Below, piece by piece: positions 44,583-53,770 of a DNA stretch of 64,000 nucleotides. Where the stretch lies: the NCBI GenBank assembly GCA_905221615.1, contig CAJNDT010000001.1, positions 1,138,653-1,202,652 on the forward strand, written 5' to 3'. Origin of the DNA: Symbiodinium sp. CCMP2592 (taxonomy: Eukaryota; Sar; Dinophyceae; Suessiales; Symbiodiniaceae). The number at the start of each line of letters is the position of its first letter. Position 1 is the first letter of the stretch. A program made the position numbers and the translations under genes. Below the pieces are notes generated by a model. That model was not told the DNA's origin. It worked only from the letters and a program-made list of their open reading frames with translations, and ran no database searches.

Positions 44583-45708
44583 CCTGCGGCACTCTGCCTT
44601 GTCCAGCCAGATTGCGGCACTCTGCCTTGTCCAGCCAGATGCAGGCACTCAGCCTTCTCAGTCCAGCTCAAGGCACTCTGCAAAGAATGGCGAGGCGGCA
44701 CTCTGCCTTATAATGTCGAAATGATATACTACCTCTGACGTCAATGTGTTGTTAGATTATAGTTACTAGTATTTGACACAATTTAAATTATATCAACTAT
44801 ATTTTGATATTATGCTCACATTGACATTAAATATCATGCATATGCCATCATTCAAGGACCACGACTCACTTCACTTTGAGCAACTCCATCGACAGAATAA
44901 TCATGACATGACACTTTTATTGAAGCAGCAGCTACACGGAGTTTAACTTAATTGAGGGGCCAGACAGACTCAGCATGATCGGGAGCTTAGCACACGAATG
45001 AAACCTAATTCAAGGGCTGTGTTGATATTCAAATCTGCCATATGCCATGATTCAAGGACCACTGCAGCAACATTTGAAACCTGAGCAACCATCATAAGCC
45101 ATAGGCAAAACAATCATGACATGACACTTCAGAAGCCCGAGAATGCTAAGTTGAATTTGGCAACGCAGAAGCAGCATGATCGGAAGCTAAGAACAGCACC
45201 GATGACCAGCAATCCTGGGGTCTGGAGACGCCAGCTGACGGCCAAACCTTGCATGGTCACTTTCATTCATACTCAGACTCTCTCAGCACAGTCGCAAACC
45301 CAACACATCCAACAGAACTCAGAAGTGCTCGGTCTTCAGAAGTCTCAGCACTCACAGTTTTGCTTCTGCAGCAAGCAATGCTCTTCTGGAGGCACTACTC
45401 TGACAGCGACGAGGCCTTCTCCAAAACACTCACAACTTTGATCATGACTTGTTGGTTTGCCTGCACCACAAACAAATAACCTGTTGCTGTGCGAAAGGCA
45501 GGCAGAAGTCCACATGAGCAGACATCGGCACTGAAAAACTTGAGAAGAGTCAGTCGACGAAGCCTGACCCACCTGGCACTCTGCCTTCGTCACTGTCCTG
45601 GCCTGTAAATTAAATTGATGTTGGAATTTGCCACTCACTGAATGGTCCAATTCTGGGCACTCTGCCTTTGGCACTCTGCCTTTTAAGGCACTCTGCCCTT
45701 CTTTTTTC
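44583..45708. other. Leader and intergenic region (copy B of 29801-30926)
   Basis: Five motif copies precede the ATG, as in copy A. The rest mirrors the AT-rich region with the ATTCAAGGACCAC direct repeat. No gene recognised. Confidence 0.5.
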
Positions 45709-46905
45709 TCACGATTCGCCGTCCATCATCAGGATGTTTTCTTGCACAATAGCAGGCTCGAACTCGTTGTAATCCTCCTCATCGTCCACACGCTCTTCAT
45801 TCCAGGCCTCCGGATCATCTTCGTCGTAACCGAATCTCACCATGGTCGTGGTCCACAAGAGTTGCTCACCTTCGCGGACTTCCCCTTCCCACAGCGTCAA
45901 ATTCTCAGCCCCCCGCGCCCAGCCCTGATGACAGGCATAGAGCCATCTTCTCTCCGTCATCACTTGCATGCCTGCACCGGTGAGCTCCAGCTTCAGGTAA
46001 AGTGGCGGTGCCTGTTTATCGATCCTGAACTGAGATCATGTTGAAGTTGCTACTTGATTCTAGTCAGTTTTAATTATTAAGATCCGTAGATATAAGATAA
46101 TAAATAAATGTAGCGTCGAAGCATGGCTTGCATCTGAGTGGCCATCTAATGCTGTCTGGCCACCATTGGTAGCGTTCAAGGGCCAACTGGGCCGTGGGGC
46201 GCAAGGACCAGTGCGGATGGTTTTTGGTCTCCGAGGAACCGGGTTGCGCCCAAGCGCTGATGCCGTTCCCTTTCAAGAAGTCCCAGCGAATCTGCAGGGA
46301 GACATCCAGTCAAGCAGTAAGAAACAGTCACAATCAACACATGCTATGATTATCATCAAACACACTGCCCACTGCCTGCCAAACGTCCTCCACGCACATG
46401 AAGTATGTGTGAAGGGTCTGGTTGGGGTCTTGCATCGGGGTCTTGCCCTTCTTTCCCTTGCCCTTGCCAAGATCGCCCTTGCTCGCGCTGGCACTCTGCC
46501 CTGTGGCACTCTGCCCTGTGGCAGTCTGCCCTGGCTTTCCTGCTCCCTTCCCGACCTGACTTGTTCTTTGGGCTTGAGCGTTGTTCAATGAGTTGGTCAG
46601 CTGCCAATTTGAAAACTCTTGCAGCTGAGTGCGGTGGCGGCCTGCCCCTGTGTTTTCCATGGCGGATAATGACTTGCCCACTGCACAATTGGGACAAGGG
46701 CACTCTGCCTTACCTGAACCAGACTGCTGCAACAGCACAAGTAGGCAAAAATGAGCACTCATTACAATCACCGGAGACTGACTGTTAAAGTCACATTTGC
46801 ACCCACTGAGTCGCCGGCTGGATTCACTCATCCAATCGCCCCAGCGGCCCTGATCACCATGTCGGCACAACCGACAAAGGAACTGACAGTTTCCACAACC
46901 GAGAC
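45709..46905 (-). CDS. Multi-exon Cys-rich protein gene (copy B)
   Basis: Copy of 30927-32125. It keeps CGNCQFLCRLCRH and has CPCPNC, where copy A reads CPCPNF, so the zinc-ribbon-like set is complete only here. A probable intron ends CTGTTGCAG just before QSGSGKAECPCPNC, and another ends CCCTGCAG before IRWDFLKGNG. It ends with an acidic tail at 45709. Confidence 0.45.
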
Positions 46906-47175
46906 GGGCATGATCTCACTTTCTTTTTAAGCTCAGTCAGTAACACCGGCAGCCAGGTTTAAACGCACGAATTAAGCTGTGACTGCCAGCTGAAAGTGGG
47001 AATGTAACTATTAGCCTTTTCAAGGTAAGGACTGTGTTTCACTTCCAGCCAGCAGTCCAGTGTCGGGTCCAGGACTCTCTGGCTGGGCCAGTGTCGGGAC
47101 ACAAATTTCGACGGCTCAGAATCATTCATTGGAGCAGAACTGTTTGACCATGGACTTCGGGTTCAGTGTCGATGA

Positions 47176-48474
47176 TCAACTGTACGTGTGCAGCTCATCC
47201 TGCATTTCCAGCAGTGCTTCAATCATGTACTCACGATCCCGGAATGGAGCATAGTAGGCTCGGTGGTTGATCCACCTGACAATGGCTTGTTCCATGGTCA
47301 TCGAGGCAAAGGCCATGACTAGGACACAATAAGCAGCACAGGTCCTGTTAATGCCACCGTAGCAATGGACAAGCACACGAATTGGCCTCTTCTTGCCTCC
47401 ACGCTTCCGACCACCTCCCTGAAGCTTCATCGCCTCCAACAAAGCAAGAGCATTACCGAGCTCACCAGGGAATGTCTCATCGGCCACCTTCAAGGCACTC
47501 TGCCTTCCATCGGCACTCTGCCTTCCTTCAGCGGCTCTTCCGAACAGGCTGCCCATGTCACTTCCCTTGCTGAAGCCCTTGTCATAGGAGCAGCCATAGC
47601 CAAATGAGCCCTTCGTCGATGCCTTCTGGCTTTGCATGTGATTGGAAACCTGACAGGGGCCGCTGTAGCCCTTGCTGATTGTCTTGCCCTTGCCCCTGCC
47701 GCCATTGGCCTTGCCCATCATTTTGCCCTTGATGGCACTCTGCCTTTGACTCTGGCTGAACTCCTCTGCTGAGCGCTGCCAGCACATCATAATCTTTCTG
47801 AAATCTGAAATGAGGCGGCGCCAAATGGTCTTGAACTCATGACTTCTTTGTTCAGCATCAAAGTCATTGGCATGTGTTTGATCCCAGCCACCATACCGAA
47901 GATGTGCAGTGCCAAACGGTCCACAATTCGCCAAATACTGATACCAGTCCCATGGCTCAAAATTCCGAGGTCTGTCATCTGCATTCATAGAGATGACAAT
48001 GTCAGGCTTGACCCGGAGCTGGTCATATCGGATCGGGCAACCAATACTGCCAACAAACAGTTGCCACTGGGGATGGTCGTAAATCAAAACATCATCCATG
48101 GGCCACGTCTCGACATCATGCTGGCATGGCCGAGGTGGCGGGATCGACCCAGGCAGCACATCTGTCTGGCCGGTCCATGCTTTGTACAACTTCATATCCA
48201 TATCTCCGAAATCTGAGATGGCCTCAACTGCCAATTTGATTCGTTGATCCAATTGTGCAGCCCTTTGGATCTTTCGGAGCCCGGTGGTATAGTCGGCAGC
48301 TGATCTGCCACAGTGTAAACAATTCCACCGAAGTTGTTGCACGGCTTCGTTCCAGTAATCACTGCCAAGGTCAATGTGATTGGCCTGATTCTGATGGTCA
48401 GCAGCAGAAGTCTGGCACTCTGCCTCGGAACTCCCTGAGCACCTTGAAACGGTCGTCGGCATCACTGCTTTCAT
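47176..48474 (-). CDS. Dual-specificity-phosphatase-like protein
   Basis: ATG-started, 432 residues. LFVGSIGCPIRYDQLRVKPD (from about residue 139) fits the first strands of a dual-specificity phosphatase domain. VLVHCYGGINRTCAAY near residue 370 is the C-x5-R phosphate-binding loop, followed by a typical helix and an RxYY segment. The two halves are split by a Gly/Lys-rich low-complexity insert of about 115 residues that carries motif copies in the RQSA/DGRQSA frame. The catalytic Cys and Arg are present. The general-acid Asp is uncertain because of the insert. Substrate unknown: protein or RNA-cap phosphatase are both possible. The first codons (MKAVMPTT) lie in the 858-bp repeat described next. 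Confidence 0.65.
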   Translation of the reverse strand: MKAVMPTTVSRCSGSSEAECQTSAADHQNQANHIDLGSDYWNEAVQQLRWNCLHCGRSAADYTTGLRKIQRAAQLDQRIKLAVEAISDFGDMDMKLYKAWTGQTDVLPGSIPPPRPCQHDVETWPMDDVLIYDHPQWQLFVGSIGCPIRYDQLRVKPDIVISMNADDRPRNFEPWDWYQYLANCGPFGTAHLRYGGWDQTHANDFDAEQRSHEFKTIWRRLISDFRKIMMCWQRSAEEFSQSQRQSAIKGKMMGKANGGRGKGKTISKGYSGPCQVSNHMQSQKASTKGSFGYGCSYDKGFSKGSDMGSLFGRAAEGRQSADGRQSALKVADETFPGELGNALALLEAMKLQGGGRKRGGKKRPIRVLVHCYGGINRTCAAYCVLVMAFASMTMEQAIVRWINHRAYYAPFRDREYMIEALLEMQDELHTYS

Positions 48475-49311
48475 CGAGCACCCAATTGTCCAACGATTAA
48501 AACATTAACAGTGACTAATGCATCACTATACAGTACATTAACCAATGATATGTAACATTGTGTTACTACTGTTACATCAGTATGAATGAATCACTTGATT
48601 ATCTGGCCGGCAGATGTCGATCATGTATGGTGCAAGGCAACTCACTGACAGACTATGCAGGCAGGCAGGCAGGCAGCCAGCCTCGGAGACAGCAGGGTCC
48701 TGAGGACGTCACTGCCACCCGGCACTGTGTAGTCAGCATGTCATGCTGGGTAACCTTTTGGAATCCAAGTTGCGCACACTACCGCTGAGGTCTCCAATCG
48801 GACAGTCTAGCTCTGCTGGCTAGATCGTCGAATTCAAAATCCTCTAAGCACACGCAAACCCGGCACTCTGCCTTCCCCAACATCCGTAATGCGGTCTCGG
48901 AGGCTGTACAAACACGATGAATCACTGATTCATCATTGACGACAGAGCTTCGTCTCGCACGTCATTGTAATATAAAATTCCTGGCACTCTGCCTTCACTG
49001 TAATCCTGCATAAATCTCGGAAAGAGTACGTGCAGGATCATATCATTGATATGCCAGTCTACTTGCAAGACATGCCCACGCTCTTCAGAATTCAGAAAGA
49101 ACCACAATGTCGAAAAGGACTCCTCTAGCAGCGCGTCGAAATAAATCACATAATCATCGTAGTCACTGTCCATGATCGAGGCCACAGTGCTTGCACGCTC
49201 ATCGGCAACCAGAATCCAGTCCGAGTCCAGAGACTCACTGTCACTGCACGACATCGACGACATCTGCCGGCTTGCAGGGGGGCCTACTACGACTTAGACT
49301 AGAGACAGAGC
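48454..49311. repeat. 858-bp direct duplication, unit 1
   Basis: Starts GGTCGTCGGCATCACTGC. It is repeated from 49312 with the same order of blocks: a leader with GTAACATTNTGTTACTACTG, a (GGCA)n stretch, a motif copy, then a small minus-strand gene. Non-coding parts are about 95 percent identical by eye. Confidence 0.85.
48922..49263 (-). CDS. Small acidic protein, 113 residues (paralogue 1)
   Basis: Starts ATG with MSSMSCSDSESLDSDW. A Ser/Asp-rich N-terminus is followed by a hydrophobic-aromatic core (EESFSTLWFFLNSEERGHVL) and SEGRVPGILYYND near the end, where the 13-bp motif is read in the GRVP frame. No family recognised. No signal peptide or membrane segment. Its paralogue at 49776 has the same length and layout but many substitutions. 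Confidence 0.6.
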   Translation of the reverse strand: MSSMSCSDSESLDSDWILVADERASTVASIMDSDYDDYVIYFDALLEESFSTLWFFLNSEERGHVLQVDWHINDMILHVLFPRFMQDYSEGRVPGILYYNDVRDEALSSMMNQ

Positions 49312-50165
49312 AGGTCGTCGGCATCACTGCTTTCATCGAGCACACAATTGTCCAACGATTAAAACATTAACAGTGACTAATGCATCACTATATAGTACAT
49401 TAATCAATGATATGTAACATTTTGTTACTACTGTTACATCAGTATGCATGAATCGCTTGATTCTCTGGCCGGCAGATGTCGATCATGTATGGTGCAAGTC
49501 AACTCACTGACAGACTATGCAGGCAGGCAGCCAGCCTCGGAGACAGCAGGGTCCTGAGGACATCACTGCCACCCGGCACTGTGTAGTCAGCATGTCATGC
49601 TGGGTAACCGTTTTGAATCCAAGTTGCGCACACTACCGCTGAGGTCTCAAATCGGACAGTCTAGCTCTGCTGGCTAGATCGTCGAATTCAAAATCCCCTA
49701 AACACACGCAAACCCGGCACTCTGCCTTCCCCAAGATCCGTGATACTGTCGCGGAGGCTGTACAAACACGACAAATCATTGATTCAGTGACGACAGCCAT
49801 TCGTCTGTCACATTGAAATATAAAATTCCTGGCACTCTGCCTTGCCTAAAATCCCGCAAAAGTCTCGGAAACAGTACGAACATGATCTGTTCATTGATAT
49901 GGAAGGCTGCTCGAAAGACTTGCCCACGCTCTTTAGAATCCAGAAACATCCACAATGTCGAAAAGGACTCCTCTAGCATCTCGTCGAACGGAATCACATA
50001 ATCATCGTCGTCAGCACTGTCCGCGACCGAGCCCGCAGTACTTGCACCCTCATCGTCAACCAGAACCCAGTCCGAGCCCACAGACTCACTGTCACTCCAC
50101 GACATCGACGACATCTGCCGGCTTGCAGGGGGGCCTACTACGACTTAGACTTGAGACAGAGCAGC
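49312..50165. repeat. 858-bp direct duplication, unit 2
   Basis: Second unit of the duplication, slightly shorter because of fewer GGCA repeats. It ends just beyond the start of the second small gene. Confidence 0.85.
49776..50114 (-). CDS. Small acidic protein, 112 residues (paralogue 2)
   Basis: Starts ATG with MSSMSWSDSESVGSDW. Same architecture as paralogue 1: an acidic N-terminus, EESFSTLWMFLDSKERGQVF, and RQGRVPGILYFN near the C-terminus. Roughly a third of residues differ, while the surrounding non-coding sequence is nearly identical. Function unknown. Confidence 0.6.
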   Translation of the reverse strand: MSSMSWSDSESVGSDWVLVDDEGASTAGSVADSADDDDYVIPFDEMLEESFSTLWMFLDSKERGQVFRAAFHINEQIMFVLFPRLLRDFRQGRVPGILYFNVTDEWLSSLNQ

Positions 50166-50672
50166 TGTAACACGACTATAGTAGATTACGCAGGGCAACA
50201 GCGAGCACAACTGCTGCAGCGGCAAGTTGCGATACATGACACGCTCACTGACTATGCAAGGCAGCTTGTCCTCTGCGATGGCAGCATGTCCTCAGGATCC
50301 TCGTCATGAGCCTCGGTGCCAGGACTGTACCATAATAATGGAAGTAGCTGAAGCAAGCTGATGCTGAGATCCCAGCAGTTGGCATCCACTTCTCGATGGG
50401 CTGGAAGCCGATGAAGACCGATGGGAGAGAAGGAAATGGAAGAGAAGGCGTTCACTAGGCTTGGATTCAAACCGAACACTTAGACCTGGCCAACGGTGTG
50501 GGGAGCAACCCCGATGGGGCAGGGACTTAAGTAAGGCAACCTCGAGAGGCTCGACTGGCACTCTGCCTCTGTCGATCCAAGTCGCAAGGCTCCCTAACTA
50601 ACGTGACAAGCATGGATGGCCTCCCCTCCTGGTTGGGAGAAAAATAAAAAAGCCACAACCACTGGACCACCC

Positions 50673-50784
50673 CACCCGGCACTTTAGCCCATGTGCCCGG
50701 GTGTCATATGCCACTGCCCTGGCACGTTGGCCCCAAGGCGGTCCAGGTACCATCGACAACACCTGACACCCGGCCAACGGTGTC
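50673..50784. repeat. Two-hairpin structured element, copy 6
   Basis: Hairpin 1 at 50673-50703: CACCCGG pairs with CCGGGTG, inner CAC/GTG, loop TTTAGCCCAT, then TCAT. TTGGCCCCAAG near 50728. Hairpin 2 at 50765-50784: GACACC/GGTGTC around CGGCCAAC, all six pairs intact. Confidence 0.75.
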
Positions 50785-50937
50785 CACGAACCGAGATGGG
50801 CAGTCGATCCGTGTGGGTAAGGTGGCACTCTGCCTCTGTCGATCCAAGTCGCAAGGCTCCCTAACTAACGTGACAAGCATGGATGGCCTCCCCTTCCTGG
50901 TTGGGAAGCAAATCAAGCCGCAACCACTGGACCACCC

Positions 50938-51051
50938 CACCCGGCACTTTAGCCCATGTGCCCGGGTGTCATATGCCACTGCCCTGGCACGTTGGCCCCA
51001 AGGCGGTCCAGGTACCATCGACTCAGCACCTGACACCCGGCCAACGGTGTC
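50938..51051. repeat. Two-hairpin structured element, copy 7
   Basis: Tandem copy of the previous element: hairpin 1 at 50938-50968, box near 50993, hairpin 2 at 51032-51051, with identical stems. Confidence 0.75.
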
Positions 51052-51165
51052 CACGAACCGAGATGGGCAGTCGATCCGTGTGGGTAAGGGCAAGGTCTCA
51101 AGGCAAGTCAACATGTCACTACGGCCTCCCTTCTTTGTTCAATCACAACCCAAAACTATTTAAAA

Positions 51166-51430
51166 AGATTAAATTTTAAAAATTATTAACTTCAACAACA
51201 AATAAACAACAATTTTGTAGACATACAGCAGCAGGAAACCAGGTAGAACAACAGGAAGCCAATTGACTCACTCAGAAACAAAATTCACAAACATGTATTT
51301 TTTTACACCAAAAATAAAATAAAAGAATTTTAACAACTGTAAAACACAAAAAAACCTATTTAAAAAACTTTTAAATACAAAACAATACTTTTAAATACAA
51401 AAAAACACTTTTAAACACAAATAAAGCCAA
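51166..51430. repeat. AT-rich TTTTAAATAC subterminal region
   Basis: A-rich sequence with repeated CTTTTAAATACAAAA. Compositionally it matches 8066-8405 at the other end, just inside the inverted repeat. Confidence 0.75.
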
Positions 51431-51467
51431 CCACATACAAAAATGAGATTTTGGGTTCCTTTCATAT

Positions 51468-51513
51468 AAGCCTTGTTGATCTAAACCCTGTGGTTCTGGT
51501 TCGGCGCAAAGGG
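51468..51513 (-). repeat. Right terminal inverted repeat
   Basis: Reverse complement of 8020-8065 with four mismatches in 46 bp. It is followed outward by TTAAGGAATATATATATATAT. Confidence 0.75.
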
Positions 51514-53680
51514 TTAAGGAATATATATATATATATATGTGAGTGTGTGTATGTATATGTATACGTATATGTATATGTATTCAATCTATTGGCATATGAA
51601 CATGTGCAGGCATGTCTATTATATATATATATGTGTGTGTATAACCTCTATGATTTACCACTGAAGCCATTCTTGTTGACAAATGTCTGCTTCTCGATGA
51701 TCCGTCTTATGAGTCGTTGAGAGGGACGACTTAAAACAATGAGCCTTGTTGCAAGCCTTGTTGCAAGACCCCGCGGTCCCGTGCTCTGGGCTGTGATTGG
51801 CTTTAAGGTTTCAACTCGTGCACTCGCAAAGCATGCACGCATCCAAGAACCAGGTCTGAACTTGGTTTAGGGTTTAGGTTCGTTGAGTCACAGCGGAACA
51901 GCGAAATAGATGATACTCTGCGATCTAGATTATTCAGAAAATCTGCTTAATGTGAATTCTGCGAAGGTAGTGGGTAGGGTTGAGATAATTAAATTGGACC
52001 ACTTGCCGCAAGACGCAAGAATCGAATGCAATCCCCCTAAACCCTACATCCAATTCTTCAACTCAGGCTCTGCAAGCCCCTTTTGTCGTATCTGTAGCCC
52101 TGCGCGTGTGAAGCCAAGATTTACTTAGCATAGGACCCGAAGCCTAAACCTCTATATCTTTACTCTATTTCATCCTAGGCCGATCCTTAACACCGAAGCA
52201 TCCATACCAAAACTCGATCATCCTAAACCCTTAAGCTATACCGCCCTCAGAACCATAATAAAATCAAACATTTTCAATTTTCTCTTGGGTTAATATGAAC
52301 ATAAACAAAAATATTCCAAAGGAGACCTTAGTAAGCCCTACAGTCGGTCCTCAAGTTCGCACTCTGCAGGCATCCCTCAGCCATGTCGGAAGCTGCTGCG
52401 AGAGGCTGGCGAAGGACTCATACCTTCCGGGGGTGGCAGACGACGACTACTTCCACAACCACCACCACTACCCAGAGACTCCAATATCCCTTAATTAAGG
52501 AATATGCCTTAAATTATAGTAGGATCCCTAATACGATTTAAGGAATATTCCTTAATTAAGGGATTTTGGAGTCTCTGGGTAGGACTACTGGGACTGAGCC
52601 TCTGGCTTTAGGACAAGGACTGGGGCTACGACTGGGAATACCACCACGACTGTAACGTAGTCCTATGCAACTTACTACTCACCACTCGCTGTGGTCGTGC
52701 TTCTGTTCGTTGCTGAGAGCCCGTGTAATCATGCTGCTTTGGGTCCAGGCTGTAGGTTGAAGTTCTACATCGACTCGGGCTTGACAAGATCTGGCAGTGG
52801 CCCTAACGGTTTACTCTAACGCATACCGGGGCATGAATGCACTTGGGGGCTGTAGGACCGAGAGTAGAACAGCACCCTGCTTAGTGCTTGCCGGGTTTCG
52901 ACATTTTTGACCCCACTCTGGGTCGGCAGGAATGCCTATATTCAGCTACTACTAAGCAGTGGTTTTGGGGTTCCCTTGGCTCTTTAGCTCCTTATTTACT
53001 AGGGATTATCATCATCCCTGGCTCCTTAGCTCCTCCGATATCAATGGTTAGACTATGTCTGCAGGCTTCGGATCAAACGAGTCCGCAGACTGCTGGCATA
53101 GCAGTTGCAAGCAAGTTAGTGCGATGCGCACGGACACTTCAAGTACAAGTGCTTTAAAACCCAATTACTGATTGGCGCAGCTTATGATAAAAAGATGATG
53201 CGGTTCCGGTGGTTGTGGTGATCATCGCTGCCTTCGGGTTGACAGAAAATGGCTGTATCGATGCAACCCTGAATACGCCCAGCTCGTCAAGGCTCGGAGC
53301 CATGATCCAACCCTGTGGACGCCCAAAAATTTCACAGAAAGTGTAGTCGTTGTAGGAGGAATGGTAGTCGTCGTCATAGTACGTAGTAGTTTAGCAGTAG
53401 AAGTAGTGGTGCTGGTACGGCTACTGCTACTGGCACTGTTACTGGCAGTGGCAGTGGTAACGGTAGGGGTAGGTAGGTAAATAGGTGGTTGGGAGATAGG
53501 TCGTTGGGAGATAGGTCGTTGGGAGATAGGTCGGTGGGGCGGTCTGGTGTGGGTATGGGTATGGGTGTGGGCGTCGGTGTAGGTGCAGGTGTAGGTCGTG
53601 AATAAAAACCAGTGATGTCCAAGCATGCATATACAACAGCGTTCGAAAAATGTTGTAAAGTTTATAGTTTCGGGTTCGGA
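51514..53680. other. Gene-poor flank
   Basis: (TA)n and (GTATAT)n sequence occupies 51520-51645. After that there are scattered CCCTAAA-type repeats, the MITE at 52471 and no convincing gene. Confidence 0.6.
52471..52579. mobile_element. Palindromic MITE-like element, copy 4
   Basis: Same 109-bp family as 2119-2227, with well preserved arms and TA on both sides. It lies outside the right inverted repeat. Confidence 0.85.
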
Positions 53681-53689
53681 GTCTGGTGG

Positions 53690-53713
53690 CGTTCTTGTAG
53701 TAGTAGTAGTAGC

Positions 53714-53770
<57 letters not shown>

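Larger units (their letters stand above)
32742..47423. repeat. 14.7-kb duplicated segment, copy B
   Basis: Second copy of 17969-32641 in direct orientation. It begins immediately after the N run and continues without a break beyond 47423 into the 5' part of the phosphatase-like gene, which copy A lacks. Confidence 0.95.
50166..51165. other. Right-end structured-module region
   Basis: No gene seen. It mirrors the left array: GGCCTCCC boxes (near 50614, 50885, 51122), two full two-hairpin elements in a tandem duplication of about 265 bp, a partial module near 50485 (CTGGCCAACGGTGTGGGG) and motif variants ending CTGCCTCTGTCG at 50557 and 50824. Confidence 0.7.
8020..51513. mobile_element. Candidate giant terminal-inverted-repeat element
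   Basis: Seen: a 46-bp sequence at 8020-8065 recurs as its reverse complement at 51468-51513 with four mismatches. Everything carrying the AAGGCAGAGTGCC motif lies between these two sites, as do all the minus-strand genes of the cluster and all two-hairpin elements. The four CCCAGAGACTCC MITEs and most TTTAGGG sequence lie outside. Both termini are followed inward by AT-rich TTTTAAA sequence. Inference: this is one inserted unit, such as a giant DNA transposon or a decayed large element. I see no polymerase or capsid gene and no convincing integrase; the exon at 11513-14384 is only a weak transposase candidate. Both ends abut TA-rich microsatellites, so no target-site duplication can be defined. 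Alternative: two unrelated copies of a dispersed repeat that happen to bracket the cluster. Confidence 0.5.

Noticed and set aside
9449-48474. Relict spliced-leader sequence (GGCTCAAG type) upstream of the genes
   Set aside because: I looked for it near the gene starts and found no convincing match, so I make no claim of retroposition.
50640-50680. tRNA A-box-like TGGTCCAGTGG on the minus strand beside hairpin 1
   Set aside because: No B box at the right distance and order and no cloverleaf, so not called as a tRNA or tRNA-derived SINE.
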